The notes under the pieces were generated by a model that saw only the letters and a program-made list of their open reading frames with translations, did no database searches and was not told the origin of the DNA. The position numbers were made by a program, and so were the translations under genes. A stretch of DNA of 64,000 nt from Alphaproteobacteria bacterium (GTDB taxonomy: Bacteria; Pseudomonadota; Alphaproteobacteria; TMED109), in contig JAJDYI010000026.1 in the NCBI GenBank assembly GCA_022825235.1, positions 1 through 64,000 of the forward strand. Reading direction: 5' to 3'. The first letter of the stretch is position 1. Each line of letters starts with the position of its first letter. Positions 48,884-63,248 of the stretch are shown in pieces.

Positions 48884-49800
48884 CACTGGCGCCGCCGGTG
48901 CGCGCGGCTTTCCCGATGCGCCATGTAGACCGAACTCCCCAGGATCACCGCCGCGCCGACCCAGGTCCAGAGGTCCGGAATCTCGGCGTAGAGAGCGTAG
49001 CCGGCCAGGGCCATCATCGGGAGGCGGATGAAATCGTACGGCAGCACGGCCGTGGCTTCCGTGACGGCAAAAGCGCGCACCCAGCAGTGATGGGCCAGGG
49101 TGCCGACCAGGCCGAGCACGGCCATCAACGCGAGGTCCGTTCCGGTCGGGGGGGTCCACTCGAGCAACGCCGGGGCGACGGCGAACACCGACAGGAACAG
49201 CGGCACGTACAGCACCACCGAATTAGGGTGGTCCGTCCGGGCGACGACCTTGACCACGGTCGCCCCGACCGCCATCAGCATGGAAGCGCAGAGCGCCGAA
49301 CCGATCGCCAGCGAGAATTCGGCGAACCCCGGCCGGAGGACGATGAGCATCCCGACGAAACCCAGCGCGGTCGCGGTCCAGCGCCGGGCCCGCATGCGCT
49401 CACCGAGAAAGACGGCGATCAGCACCGCCGCGAAGATGGGTGCGGAGAAGTTGATCGCCGTCGCCTGCGCGAGGGGGATGTTGCTGACCGCGTAAAACCA
49501 CAGGTACATGGCGGTGAACCCGAGCAGGCCCCGGACCACCTGCAGCGCCGGCCGCGTCGTCTTGAGCGAGCGGATTCCTGCGGGCCAGACCAGCAGCAGC
49601 ACGAAGATGAGCCCGAACAGCGAGCGGACGAAAAGGAGCTCGAACAGCCCGTAGCGGGACGACAGCTCGCGGACCAGCGTGTTCATGAGGGTGAAGAACA
49701 CGTTGGCGAGGATCATCCACATCGCGCCACGCACCGGCGGCGGGATGGCCGCCCACGCGATCCGGACGGTGTGCAGACTCCTGGTGTGCAGACTCCTCAT
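48883..49800 (-). CDS. DMT/EamA family transporter (first of pair)
   Basis: A 305-residue transporter with ten predicted membrane helices in two EamA repeats. Diagnostic parts are [57 protein letters not shown] and [23 protein letters not shown]. It looks like the rhodanese/RarD-related exporter group, substrate unknown. The assigned N-terminus contains a tandem RSLHT repeat from a 15-base duplication right at the start codon; translation could begin a few codons further in. The stop overlaps the second EamA gene by one base (TGATG). moaB lies upstream on the same strand, 51 bases away. Confidence 0.92.
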   Translation of the reverse strand: MRSLHTRSLHTVRIAWAAIPPPVRGAMWMILANVFFTLMNTLVRELSSRYGLFELLFVRSLFGLIFVLLLVWPAGIRSLKTTRPALQVVRGLLGFTAMYLWFYAVSNIPLAQATAINFSAPIFAAVLIAVFLGERMRARRWTATALGFVGMLIVLRPGFAEFSLAIGSALCASMLMAVGATVVKVVARTDHPNSVVLYVPLFLSVFAVAPALLEWTPPTGTDLALMAVLGLVGTLAHHCWVRAFAVTEATAVLPYDFIRLPMMALAGYALYAEIPDLWTWVGAAVILGSSVYMAHRESRAHRRRQ

Positions 49801-49851
49801 AAGACCCGGGCAGTCCGCCCGGCACGCCAGCGCCGGCGGCCGGGCCGGCGA

Positions 49852-50388
49852 TCAGCGGCGATGTTCGTTCAGGCGCGGCATCAACTCGACCAGGTTGCAG
49901 GGGCGAAACCGGTTGTCGAGTTGGTGGACGAGGATGTCGTCCCAGCCGTCGCGACAGGCACCGGGCGAGCCCGGCAGCGCGAACAGGTACGTGCCGTGGG
50001 CGACTCCTGCGAGTGCCCGTGACTGCATGGTGGAGGTTCCGATCTTGGAGAAGCTCAGCATCCTGAAGAGTTCTCCGAAACCTGGGATGTCCTTCTCCAC
50101 CACGCGCTGGAACGCCTCCGGTGTGACGTCGCGTCCCGTGATGCCGGTGCCGCCGGTGGCGATGACCGCATCCACCTCGGGATCCGCGATCCAAGCCCGC
50201 AACTGCGCCTCGATTCGGTCGGCTTCATCCGGAACCAGCACGCGCGCCTGCAGGACGTGATTCGCGGCCGTGATACGCCCGGCGAGAAGGTCGCCGGAAC
50301 GATCGTCGGACGCCGTCCTGGAGTCAGAGACGGTGAGGACGGCGATCTGGACCGGGAGGAACGGCCTGGCGGCATCAAGACCCGACAT
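49852..50388 (-). CDS. moaB: Molybdenum cofactor biosynthesis protein MoaB
   Basis: A 178-residue MoaB/Mog fold protein. It belongs to the family that adenylylates molybdopterin before metal insertion. It contains [17 protein letters not shown] (substrate-binding Ser, Asp), [19 protein letters not shown] (about residues 76-94) and [20 protein letters not shown] near the C-terminus. Other molybdenum-cofactor genes are not in the window. It overlaps the upstream lytic transglycosylase gene by 14 bases, so it may be part of that operon. The downstream EamA genes continue on the same strand. Confidence 0.95.
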   Translation of the reverse strand: MSGLDAARPFLPVQIAVLTVSDSRTASDDRSGDLLAGRITAANHVLQARVLVPDEADRIEAQLRAWIADPEVDAVIATGGTGITGRDVTPEAFQRVVEKDIPGFGELFRMLSFSKIGTSTMQSRALAGVAHGTYLFALPGSPGACRDGWDDILVHQLDNRFRPCNLVELMPRLNEHRR

Positions 50389-52156
50389 AGAACTCCGTGT
50401 TCCCTGCCCCGGATTCGGAATCCAGCGGGACGTACTGCGGCCACTTGCCGTGGCTCAGGGCCACCCGGGCCGGTTTGTGCTGGCCGAAGCGATCCCGGTA
50501 GAGCCACAGGCTGGCTAGCACGCGTTTCACGAACCACCGCGTCTCCAGCAACGGGATGCTCTCGATGAACAGGAGCGGGTGGTCGGTGCCGATATTCTCC
50601 TTCCACGCCACCCAGTGGCGTGCCCCGGCGTTGTAGGACACCAGGAGGCCGATCAGGTCGCGGCGGATCTTCGGGTGGTCCAGGGCGTCACTGAGCACCC
50701 GCTGGCCCAGGTTCAGATTGAAGACGGGGTCGTACAGGAAGTCGGCGCCGGGCCCGCGAAGCCGTTCGTCGCCGGTCAGTCTCCGTCCGATCCGCGGCAG
50801 CACCTGCATGAGCCCGCGGGCTCCGCGCGAACTCTTGGCCCGGATGTGGAAGCCCGATTCCTTGCGGACGATCGCGTGGACTAGGGCTTGGTCGATCTCG
50901 GATGCCGCGCTGCCGACCCAGTCCGCCGCCGGGTAGAGCGCCGAGAGGTTGAGGGTCCCCGATCGACCCAGGCGGCTGCCCAGCCGGAGCTGGACCCCGG
51001 GCAGGTCGAGGGCCATCGCGAAGGCGAGAAGTTCGGGGTCCGTTGCCTGCCGGCCCTCGCCGGCGAGCCGCCGGAATTCGGCATCGGCCTCGTACACGCG
51101 TCCTGCCTGCACCAGCGCGATCGCGCGCCGGGCGCCGGGGCGTGCGAAAACCGGCCAGGCAGGGTCGACCGTGACCCCGAGCCGGTCGACCCAGTCGTGG
51201 CGTTCGGAGAGCCCGAGTTGTTCCAGGGCAAGCTGTCCGTAGAGGGTCAGGGGGAAACCGGCGGCCGTGCGCAGCATCGCCTCGGCGTCGTCGTCGTGGT
51301 CGATGCGGGCGTAGATGTGGGCGGCCCAGTACGCACCGGCGGCGGTTTCCCACGTGCTTCCGGGAGTCACCGCCGCCTGCCCGAAGTGCTCAAGCGCGGA
51401 ATAGGTGAGGTCGAGCCTGAGAGCCGCCAGCCCGGCGCGCAGATGGATCCACGAGAACCCCGGCTCCACGGACGTGCTGGCGGCCGCGGCCAGCGTGAAG
51501 GCGCGCCAGTAATCGCCATCCGCGTAGTAGCCGATGGCGATCCGGCCCTCAAGCTGGGCAACGTCCTCGGGCGAGAGGTTGTGGGGCTCGCCGTGGAGGC
51601 GCGACAGGGCGGCGTCATACCTGCCGCGGGTCACCAGGCGGATGATCTCCTGCGCGAGCTTCCGTTCCGCCGGCGTGTCCCCGATTTTCAGGGCATGGCT
51701 GGGCCAGTCGGGACCGTAACCGCCGAGGCGCCGCACGCGTTCCGGCGGCGGCGGCTTGGCGTCGTCCGGACCCTGGCGCCGGAGTGCGAGGCGGTGGATC
51801 AGGCGCGCGCCTGGGTGATCGGCGTAGGCGTCGAGCCATCCGGCGAGGTCGGCGAACGACGACCGGTACTCCGTCGGGTGCATCAGTTTCTGGTAGCGCA
51901 CGTGGCCGAGCAGGACGTGGTCCCGGAGCAGCGCGATTTCGTTTTCCGCGGCCGCCCAGTCGCCCCGCTCCTGCAGGGCAAAGATGCGTCGGTAGCGGGC
52001 AGCATCTTCCCGTGACAGCACCAGCGGAACGCCGGCCCGCAGGAGTTCCTCGGTGACCTGCGCCAGCGGCTTGACCGCTGCGTTGGGTTCGGCCGCCGCG
52101 CTCCAGGCGATCGCGCTGGCGGCCACAAACACGGCTAGTCGTGAAACTGCAACCAT
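50375..52156 (-). CDS. Soluble lytic murein transglycosylase (Slt70-like)
   Basis: A 593-residue periplasmic enzyme. A signal peptide is present (LAVFVAASAIAWSAAA, cleavage near residue 20). A long alpha-superhelix of TPR-like repeats (about 30-420) forms the Slt70 doughnut, and the C-terminal SLT catalytic domain contains the catalytic Glu in IVRKESGFHIRAKSSRGARGLMQVLP (about residue 446; shown here as VRKESGFHIRAKSS and GARGLMQVLP), then SYNAG and the YxxRV-type end. It cleaves peptidoglycan with 1,6-anhydro product formation. ATG 52156 starts just before the signal peptide. It is divergent from the scoAB operon, and overlaps moaB at its 3' end. Confidence 0.93.
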   Translation of the reverse strand: MVAVSRLAVFVAASAIAWSAAAEPNAAVKPLAQVTEELLRAGVPLVLSREDAARYRRIFALQERGDWAAAENEIALLRDHVLLGHVRYQKLMHPTEYRSSFADLAGWLDAYADHPGARLIHRLALRRQGPDDAKPPPPERVRRLGGYGPDWPSHALKIGDTPAERKLAQEIIRLVTRGRYDAALSRLHGEPHNLSPEDVAQLEGRIAIGYYADGDYWRAFTLAAAASTSVEPGFSWIHLRAGLAALRLDLTYSALEHFGQAAVTPGSTWETAAGAYWAAHIYARIDHDDDAEAMLRTAAGFPLTLYGQLALEQLGLSERHDWVDRLGVTVDPAWPVFARPGARRAIALVQAGRVYEADAEFRRLAGEGRQATDPELLAFAMALDLPGVQLRLGSRLGRSGTLNLSALYPAADWVGSAASEIDQALVHAIVRKESGFHIRAKSSRGARGLMQVLPRIGRRLTGDERLRGPGADFLYDPVFNLNLGQRVLSDALDHPKIRRDLIGLLVSYNAGARHWVAWKENIGTDHPLLFIESIPLLETRWFVKRVLASLWLYRDRFGQHKPARVALSHGKWPQYVPLDSESGAGNTEFYVGS

Positions 52157-52371
52157 GCGACGCGACGTCCTCCGTACGCGGAGAGGGTAGCGCAGGCGGG
52201 CCCAAGCCCGCGCGCCGCGCCGAATCCGCGCTCCGGACGGCATGGCCGCCGGCGCCGTCCGGCGCGGGCCGGTGCCGGGCCCGCTGATGGTCTGCAGCAC
52301 CGTTGCCGCCCGCTGGAGTCTCTCGTACTCTCTGGCCGGCCGGAGTGGCCAATCATCGGGATCAGGGCTCC

Positions 52372-53073
52372 ATGAACAAGGTGTACGAGGATGCTGCCGT
52401 GGCGCTGGATGGGCTGGCTGCTGACGGCATGACGGTGATGGCCGGCGGCTTTGGGCTCTGCGGCATTCCCGAGAACCTGATTCTTGCGCTCAAGGACACG
52501 GGCGTGCGGGACCTCACGGTCATCAGCAACAATGCCGGTGTGGATGGTGCCGGACTGGGGCTTCTGCTCGAGACCCGGCAGGTCCGCAAGATGATTTCCA
52601 GCTACGTGGGCGAGAACAAGATCTTTGCCCAGCAGTATCTCGACGGAATCCTGGAGCTTGAATTCAATCCGCAGGGGACGCTGGCGGAACGGATCCGCGC
52701 CGGCGGCGCCGGAATTCCCGCGTTCTACACGGCGAGCGGCGCCGGAACGGTCGTGGCCGATGGCAAGGAGACCCGCACGTTCAACGGGCGGGCGTACGTC
52801 ATGGAAACGGGACTCGTTGCCGACCTCGCCATCGTGAAAGCCTGGAAGGGCGATACCAAGGGCAACCTGATCTATCGCAAGACCGCCCGGAACTTCAATC
52901 CGATGATGGCCACCGCCGGCAAGGTCACGGTCGCCGAGGTCGAGCACCTCGTCGAACCGAGCGAGCTCGACGGCGACCAGGTCCACACGCCCGGGATCTA
53001 CGTCGACCGCATTCTGCAGGGGCCCAGCTACAGTCGGGTGGTCGAGCACCGGACCACCCGGCCCCGGTCCTGA
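52372..53073 (+). CDS. scoA: Succinyl-CoA:3-ketoacid CoA transferase subunit A
   Basis: A 233-residue alpha subunit. It has the family pattern [23 protein letters not shown] (as [15 protein letters not shown], about residues 22-36), [17 protein letters not shown], and an [15 protein letters not shown] stretch near the C-terminus. With subunit B it moves CoA from succinyl-CoA to acetoacetate or related ketoacids. ATG 52372 is chosen by homology of the N-terminus. Subunit B follows after 23 bases. A TCA operon with 2-oxoglutarate dehydrogenase lies 4 kb downstream, so succinyl-CoA supply is local in the same genome. Confidence 0.95.
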   Translation: MNKVYEDAAVALDGLAADGMTVMAGGFGLCGIPENLILALKDTGVRDLTVISNNAGVDGAGLGLLLETRQVRKMISSYVGENKIFAQQYLDGILELEFNPQGTLAERIRAGGAGIPAFYTASGAGTVVADGKETRTFNGRAYVMETGLVADLAIVKAWKGDTKGNLIYRKTARNFNPMMATAGKVTVAEVEHLVEPSELDGDQVHTPGIYVDRILQGPSYSRVVEHRTTRPRS

Positions 53074-53096
53074 GCGCGCGAACGGAGGCGATCATC

Positions 53097-53741
53097 ATGC
53101 CTTGGAATCGAACTGACATCTGTGCCCGTGCCGCACAGGAACTCCAGGACGGGTTCTACGTGAACCTCGGGATCGGGATGCCGACGGAGGTGGCGAACTT
53201 CGTGCCCGAGGGGGTCGACATCACGCTCCAGAGCGAGAACGGACTGCTTGGCATGGGTCCGTTTCCGTACGACGACGAAGTCGACCCTGACCTGATCAAT
53301 GCCGGCAAGCAGACCGTATCCGAGCTTGCCGACTCCAGCTATTTCTCGAGCGCCGAGAGTTTCGCCATGATTCGGGGCGGGCACGTGGATCTCTCCATCC
53401 TCGGCGCCATGCAGGTTGCGGCCAATGGCGACCTCGCCAACTGGACCATCCCGGGAAAGATGGTCAAGGGCATGGGCGGCGCGATGGACCTTGTCGCCGG
53501 CGTCCGCCGGGTCATCGTGGTGATGGAACACGTTGCCCGCGACGGCAGTCCGAAACTGCTGAAGACCTGCACCCTGCCGCTTACGGGGCAGGCGTGCGTC
53601 GATCTCGTGATCACGGATCTCGGGGTCTTCGTGCCGAAGGACGGGGTGGTCCGGGTCGTGGAACTGGCGCCGGGCGTGCAGTTCGGCGAGGTCGAGGCCA
53701 AGACCGGGGCGCCGCTGGCCGAAGCGCTCCGCGCCGCCTGA
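53097..53741 (+). CDS. scoB: Succinyl-CoA:3-ketoacid CoA transferase subunit B
   Basis: A 214-residue beta subunit. The catalytic Glu lies in [14 protein letters not shown] (about residue 47), the site that carries the CoA thioester intermediate. [16 protein letters not shown] (Gly-rich loop), [13 protein letters not shown] and [18 protein letters not shown] (the GxGGAMDL loop) complete the family picture. The stop lies six bases before the 3' end of a tRNA-Arg on the other strand. It is the end of the scoAB operon. Confidence 0.96.
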   Translation: MPWNRTDICARAAQELQDGFYVNLGIGMPTEVANFVPEGVDITLQSENGLLGMGPFPYDDEVDPDLINAGKQTVSELADSSYFSSAESFAMIRGGHVDLSILGAMQVAANGDLANWTIPGKMVKGMGGAMDLVAGVRRVIVVMEHVARDGSPKLLKTCTLPLTGQACVDLVITDLGVFVPKDGVVRVVELAPGVQFGEVEAKTGAPLAEALRAA

Positions 53742-53747
53742 GCATGT

Positions 53748-53824
53748 GGCGCGCCCTGCAGGACTCGAACCTGCGACCTGCGGTTTAGAAGACCGCTGCT
53801 CTATCCGCCTGAGCTAAGGGCGCC
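53748..53824 (-). tRNA. tRNA-Arg (TCT anticodon)
   Basis: Read on the minus strand: acceptor stem GCGCCCT/AGGGCGC, D-arm GCTCAGGCGGATAGAGC, anticodon stem GCGGT/ACCGC around CTTCTAA (anticodon TCT, for AGA codons), and T-stem GCAGG/CCTGC around TTCGAGT. CCA is encoded (53750-53748). It is convergent with scoB. Confidence 0.97.
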
Positions 53825-53937
53825 CACCTAGACACTACCGGCTGCACCGAGCGGTTGCACCGCGCCGCGCCGCCGCAGCAACGGGTGTGGCTGCATCGGC
53901 TCGGGGGCTGCGGGGCCGCCCCCGTCGGGTCCCGGGG

Positions 53938-54528
53938 CTAGTCGGCGAATACACCGGTTTCCCCGTCGGGGAGCGGCACCTCGAACGCGTTCAGGATGTA
54001 CGAGATAAGCGTGTAGTAACCGACGAGCGTGACGAGTTCGACCAGTCCGTCGTCGCCGACGACCGCGCGGGCGCTCCGGTACGTGGTCTCGTCCACCTTG
54101 CCGTCCTTCAGGAGCGCTGCGGCCACGTCGTACGCGGCTTGCTCGACGGGATCCGACAGGGAAGGGGGCTCCCCGTTCAGAATGGCCGTGAGGGTGTCTT
54201 CGGGGACGCCTTCCTGCCGGGCGATCCGGGCGTGGGCCCACCATTCGAATTCGGCTCGCCAGGTCGCACCCGCTGTCAGGATCGCGATTTCACGGGCAGC
54301 GGCGGGCAGCCTGCCGCGGAACCGGAGCTGCTCGCCCAGGGCCAGCACGCTCTCTCCCAGGTCCGGACGATGGGCCCAGGCGTTGAACGGACCGGCCAGG
54401 CCGCCGCGCGAATCGATGAAGGTGGCGGGCGTGTGGTGCCGTGCACGTTCGCCACCGGTGACGGCGTCGAAAACGACCCGCTGTGCGGCGGTGGCCTCCT
54501 GAAGAGTGATGGGGGGAAGTCGACTCAT
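53938..54528 (-). CDS. Carboxymuconolactone decarboxylase family protein
   Basis: A 196-residue AhpD-like fold protein. It contains LAGPFNAWAHRPDLGESVLALGEQLRF and a catalytic-region segment EFEWWAHARIARQEGVPED, the CMD motif without the AhpD Cys-x-x-Cys pair; the positions are Glu/Trp/Trp/His. So it should not be a peroxidase of the AhpD type. Some members decarboxylate or act as gamma-carboxymuconolactone decarboxylase. No aromatic catabolism genes are near. ATG 54528 is preceded by GGAG. It stands alone between tRNA-Arg and the NDUFS4-like gene. Confidence 0.88.
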   Translation of the reverse strand: MSRLPPITLQEATAAQRVVFDAVTGGERARHHTPATFIDSRGGLAGPFNAWAHRPDLGESVLALGEQLRFRGRLPAAAREIAILTAGATWRAEFEWWAHARIARQEGVPEDTLTAILNGEPPSLSDPVEQAAYDVAAALLKDGKVDETTYRSARAVVGDDGLVELVTLVGYYTLISYILNAFEVPLPDGETGVFAD

Positions 54529-54657
54529 GCTTGGTGCTCCAGTCCCGGCTGGCTCATCCGGGTCGGTGATTGCCACGAATCGGGACCGCCCCGGGGTCGT
54601 GACCGATGCCGGGGTGGCCAGTGAAGCGGCGCCGGCGTGACGGCCGCGCCCGGCGGT

Positions 54658-54954
54658 TCACATCGGGGGCAGGGGCCGGAAATTGTCGGCGTAGGTCTGC
54701 TGTCCCGGCCGCTGATCGGCCGGATCGGCGATTTCGTACCGCAGCCCGTGCGTCTCCGCGAACCGGACCGCGGAGGCCCGGCTCGGGAACGTCATGGTGA
54801 CCTGCTCGGCCGTGTCGTTGGACGCGGTCCAGCCCATCAGGGTTTCCACGCTCTGTGGCACCCTGGCCAGGAATTCCAGGCGCCAGCGGCGGGTCTTGCG
54901 CAGGCCCGACTGCATGGCCGTCCGCGCTGGGCGGTAGATCCGGACGTCCGCCAT
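54658..54954 (-). CDS. Complex I accessory subunit, NDUFS4/ETC complex I family
   Basis: A 98-residue protein of the ETC_C1_NDUFA4 (18-kDa, NDUFS4) family. It begins MADVRIYRPARTAMQSGLRKTRRWRLEF and contains LMGWTASNDTAEQVTMTFPSRASAVRFAE, the family core. In mitochondria and alphaproteobacteria it supports assembly of NADH:ubiquinone oxidoreductase. This gene is a good lineage marker because it is nearly confined to Alphaproteobacteria. It lies 13 bases downstream of tRNA-Pro on the same strand, so they may be co-transcribed. No other nuo genes are in the window. Confidence 0.93.
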   Translation of the reverse strand: MADVRIYRPARTAMQSGLRKTRRWRLEFLARVPQSVETLMGWTASNDTAEQVTMTFPSRASAVRFAETHGLRYEIADPADQRPGQQTYADNFRPLPPM

Positions 54955-54967
54955 AGACGACTCCCTG

Positions 54968-55044
54968 TGGTCGGGGCGGCGTGATTTGAACACGCGACCC
55001 CCTGCTCCCAAAGCAGGTGCGCTACCAGGCTGCGCTACGCCCCG
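54968..55044 (-). tRNA. tRNA-Pro (TGG anticodon)
   Basis: Minus-strand cloverleaf: acceptor CGGGGCG/CGCCCCG, D-arm GCGCAGCCTGGTAGCGC, anticodon stem CCTGC/GCAGG around TTTGGGA (anticodon TGG), T-arm GCGTGTTCAAATCACGC. CCA is encoded at 54970-54968. It precedes the NDUFS4-like gene by 13 bases. Confidence 0.97.
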
Positions 55045-55071
55045 TGGCCCGCAGGCTACCCGAAGTTCGTA

Positions 55072-56193
55072 TCAGGCGCTGCCGTCAAACGCCAGCCGGA
55101 CGCCGCAGAGGATATGCCGCGTCGCGGGCGGGTAGTAGTTGCGGAACGCGGGGCGCCGGACTTCCGGCTCGCTCAGGCGGCTGCCACCCTTCAGCACGAA
55201 GTGCCGTCCGTCGAACCATGGCAGCGAGTACTCGCGGTAGGGGAACGGCCGGAACCCGGGATAGGGATGGAAGCGGTTGGCGCACCACTCCCAGACGCGG
55301 CCGGTGTCGTGGAGCAGACCGGCCCGCCGGGCGGTCTCCCATTCATGCTCGTGCGGCAAACGTCCACCGCGAAACCGCGCGTAGGCGCCGGCTTCGTGAC
55401 GACTCACGCCGGCGACGAATTCGCCGGGGTCGTCCGGAACGGCGCCCTGCCATGCATCCGGTGCTTCGACTTCCGTTCGCGTCTGCCAACGCCAGCCTTC
55501 CGGTGTCCACCACCGGGGATCGCGGTACCCGCCGGCGACGACAAACGCCTCCCATTCGCGATTGGTGACCGGCCGCTGCGCGATGCGGAAATCGCGCAGC
55601 CGGACCCGGGCACGCGGGAGCTCGTTGTCGTGCGCGCGGGCCGGATCGGCGCTGCCGACGGGCACGACTGCGCCAGGCAGCGACCGGGTCGGCGCATCAA
55701 CCGAGCCCGGGTGCCCGGGCCCGGCTGCCGGCTGGCCGGGGGTGCGCACCCGGCCGGCGGCCGTGCGAACGGTCTCGAGATGCTGGGCGTGATGCGAGAC
55801 GAGGAAATGCAGGATGCGGTCATCCGCGCGCAGCGGGTCCGCCGCGTCCGGATCGCGCACCTTGCAGAGGAGTGCCCAGTTGCGCTGCATCGTTTCGTTC
55901 GACCACCGGAGCAGCTCGGCGCGCCGCGGCAGCAGGCCTCCCCGGGCGGATTTCGGTGCGAGTTCCGGCAGGCAGCGTTGCGCGAGGCGATCTCGGATCG
56001 CGTGATCGGCCAACAGGGCGGAACGGATCCACACGCATTCGACGAACACGCAGTGTTCGAGATGCCACCCGATCGGACTGAGGTCGGGGTGCGCCTGGTC
56101 GCGCAGGCGGTCCTCGCTCTGCGCGGCAGCGGCACCGAGGAGCGCCCGCTGCAGGTCGTGCCAGCGACCAAGGGGATCGTGGGCCGGGCTCAC
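55072..56193 (-). CDS. egtB: Ergothioneine biosynthesis sulfoxide synthase EgtB
   Basis: A 373-residue protein with an N-terminal DinB-like iron-binding domain and a C-terminal FGE-sulfatase domain. The ferrous iron ligands are visible: His in IGWHLEH (about residue 43) and the HX3HXE motif in VSHHAQHLETV (about 133-139). The C-terminal part holds RPVTNREWEAFVVAGGYRDPRWW, RLPHEHEWETARRAG, VWEWCANRFHPYPGF and VLKGGSRLSEP. The enzyme joins hercynine with gamma-glutamylcysteine or cysteine, using oxygen. It is shorter than the usual EgtB of about 430. The start overlaps the egtC stop by ATGA. A SenA-type selenoneine enzyme is an alternative, but egtC favours ergothioneine. Confidence 0.85.
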   Translation of the reverse strand: MSPAHDPLGRWHDLQRALLGAAAAQSEDRLRDQAHPDLSPIGWHLEHCVFVECVWIRSALLADHAIRDRLAQRCLPELAPKSARGGLLPRRAELLRWSNETMQRNWALLCKVRDPDAADPLRADDRILHFLVSHHAQHLETVRTAAGRVRTPGQPAAGPGHPGSVDAPTRSLPGAVVPVGSADPARAHDNELPRARVRLRDFRIAQRPVTNREWEAFVVAGGYRDPRWWTPEGWRWQTRTEVEAPDAWQGAVPDDPGEFVAGVSRHEAGAYARFRGGRLPHEHEWETARRAGLLHDTGRVWEWCANRFHPYPGFRPFPYREYSLPWFDGRHFVLKGGSRLSEPEVRRPAFRNYYPPATRHILCGVRLAFDGSA

Positions 56194-56969
56194 AACGGCT
56201 GGGTCTCGATGCCGGTGCCCGCGATCACGACGAGATGGCCCGACGGCACGCGTTTCCAGGACGTATCCTGGTCGAACGGTTCCGAAGCCACCAGCAGGCC
56301 GTCGGCGAACGCTGGGTGGCGCACGGCGGTGTACAGGCTGGGCGCGGGGCGTCGGCCGACGGCGTGACGGGTGGCGACGATCAGGTCGGGCGTGGCTGCG
56401 ATCACGTTCAGCAGCGCATCCGCATCTCGTGGAAGCAGATGGGACAGGATCTTGAATGCCTGGCGCACGGCTCCGGGCAGGTCATCGCCCGGGAGCTCCC
56501 ACTGTCGGCGCACCAGCGCGAACAGGAGTTCGGAATCGCTCGAACCCCGGATGGTTGCCTCAAGTCCGGGGGGCAGGAGCTGGCGCAGGCGCGGGCGCAC
56601 CGTGCCCAGGAACTGCTCGATGTAGCCGTTGTGCGAGAACAGCAGACCGTCCGCCTGAAACGGGTGGGTGTTCTCGTGGTGCACGGGCAGGGGCGGCGTG
56701 GCGCTCCGGACGTTGGCGACCCAGACTGGCCGTGTCAGCGCGCTTGCCAACTGCGGTAGGTTGGGATCCTGCCAGACCGGGAGCGTGCTTCGGTAATGGC
56801 CGGGACTCCGGTCGTCGTTGAACCAGCCGAAGCCGTAGCCATCGGCGCACACGAGGGTCCGTTCGAACTCGCGGGCGGCATGGCTCTGGACCACGAGCGA
56901 GTGCGCCGGCCGGGTCAGGAAGGCGTCCAGGCGGCACGGGGGGCCGAGGTAGGCGGCGTGACGGCACAT
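56190..56969 (-). CDS. egtC: Class II glutamine amidotransferase EgtC
   Basis: A 259-residue Ntn-type amidohydrolase. The nucleophile is Cys 2 (MCRHAAYLGPP). Family features are CADGYGFGWFNDDR, WVANVRSATPPLPVHHENTHPF and LFSHNGYIEQFLG. EgtC removes the gamma-glutamyl group from the hercynyl sulfoxide intermediate made by EgtB in the mycobacterial-type ergothioneine pathway. It lies upstream of egtB and overlaps it by ATGA. In many relatives EgtB uses cysteine directly and egtC is missing, so its presence predicts use of gamma-glutamylcysteine. egtD is 12 kb away. Confidence 0.88.
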   Translation of the reverse strand: MCRHAAYLGPPCRLDAFLTRPAHSLVVQSHAAREFERTLVCADGYGFGWFNDDRSPGHYRSTLPVWQDPNLPQLASALTRPVWVANVRSATPPLPVHHENTHPFQADGLLFSHNGYIEQFLGTVRPRLRQLLPPGLEATIRGSSDSELLFALVRRQWELPGDDLPGAVRQAFKILSHLLPRDADALLNVIAATPDLIVATRHAVGRRPAPSLYTAVRHPAFADGLLVASEPFDQDTSWKRVPSGHLVVIAGTGIETQPL

Positions 56970-59510
<2,541 letters not shown>

Positions 59511-59511
<1 letters not shown>

Positions 59512-60386
59512 TGGCAATTCTCGTGAACAGCCGGACCCGGGTCATCTGCCAGGGCTTCACGGGCGCCCAGGGGACCTTCCATTCGGAACAGGCGATTGCC
59601 TATGGCACCCGGATGGTCGGCGGCGTGACGCCGGGCAAGGGGGGCGGCACGCACCTCGGGCTGCCGGTGTTCGATACGGTCCGCGAGGCCGTCGCCGAGA
59701 CCGGTGCCGACGCGACCGTGATCTACGTGCCGCCGCCGTTCGCGGCGGATGCGATCCTGGAAGCCGCGGACGCCGGGGTGGCGCTGGCCGTGTGCATCAC
59801 GGAAGGCATCCCCGTCCTCGACATGGTGCGGGTCCGGCGGGTGCTGGAAGGGTCGGGCACCCGTCTGGTGGGCCCGAACTGCCCGGGGGTGATCACCCCG
59901 GGGGCCTGCAAGATCGGCATCATGCCGGGGCACATCCACCTGCCCGGCAGTGTCGGCATCGTGTCGCGTTCCGGCACCCTGACCTATGAAGCCGTTGCCC
60001 AGACGACGGCGGCGGGACTCGGGCAGTCCACCTGCGTCGGGATCGGCGGCGATCCGGTTCCCGGGACCTCGTTCGTGGACGTCCTCGAGGCGTTCGTCGC
60101 GGATGACGCCACGCATTCGATCGTGCTCATCGGCGAGATCGGCGGGGTCGCGGAGGAGGAAGCCGCCGAGTTCCTCCGGAGTGCCGGCAGCGACAAGCCG
60201 GTCGTCGCGTTCATTGCCGGGCGGGCGGCACCGCCCGGCCGCCGGATGGGACATGCCGGCGCCATCATCGCCGGCGGGTCGGGTGGCGCGGACGCGAAGA
60301 TCGAGGCGCTTCGCGAGGCGGGGGTCTCGGTGGTGGATTCGCCCGCCGAAATCGGTGCCACCATGGCACGTGTCGCTGCCAGTTAA
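59511..60386 (+). CDS. sucD: Succinate-CoA ligase subunit alpha
   Basis: A 291-residue alpha subunit. The CoA-binding domain begins [19 protein letters not shown] (residues about 11-29). [13 protein letters not shown]-type text appears as [21 protein letters not shown], and the phosphohistidine is in [21 protein letters not shown] (His about residue 247; shown as [10 protein letters not shown]). It forms a heterotetramer with SucC. The start overlaps the sucC stop by one base. sucA follows after 42 bases, preceded by its own strong ribosome-binding site. Confidence 0.98.
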
Positions 60387-60428
60387 CGGGTGCGGGGCAC
60401 CCGCGCCCGCCCAGAGGAGAGGGTCAGC

Positions 60429-63236
<2,808 letters not shown>

Positions 63237-63248
63237 CGGGGATCCGCT

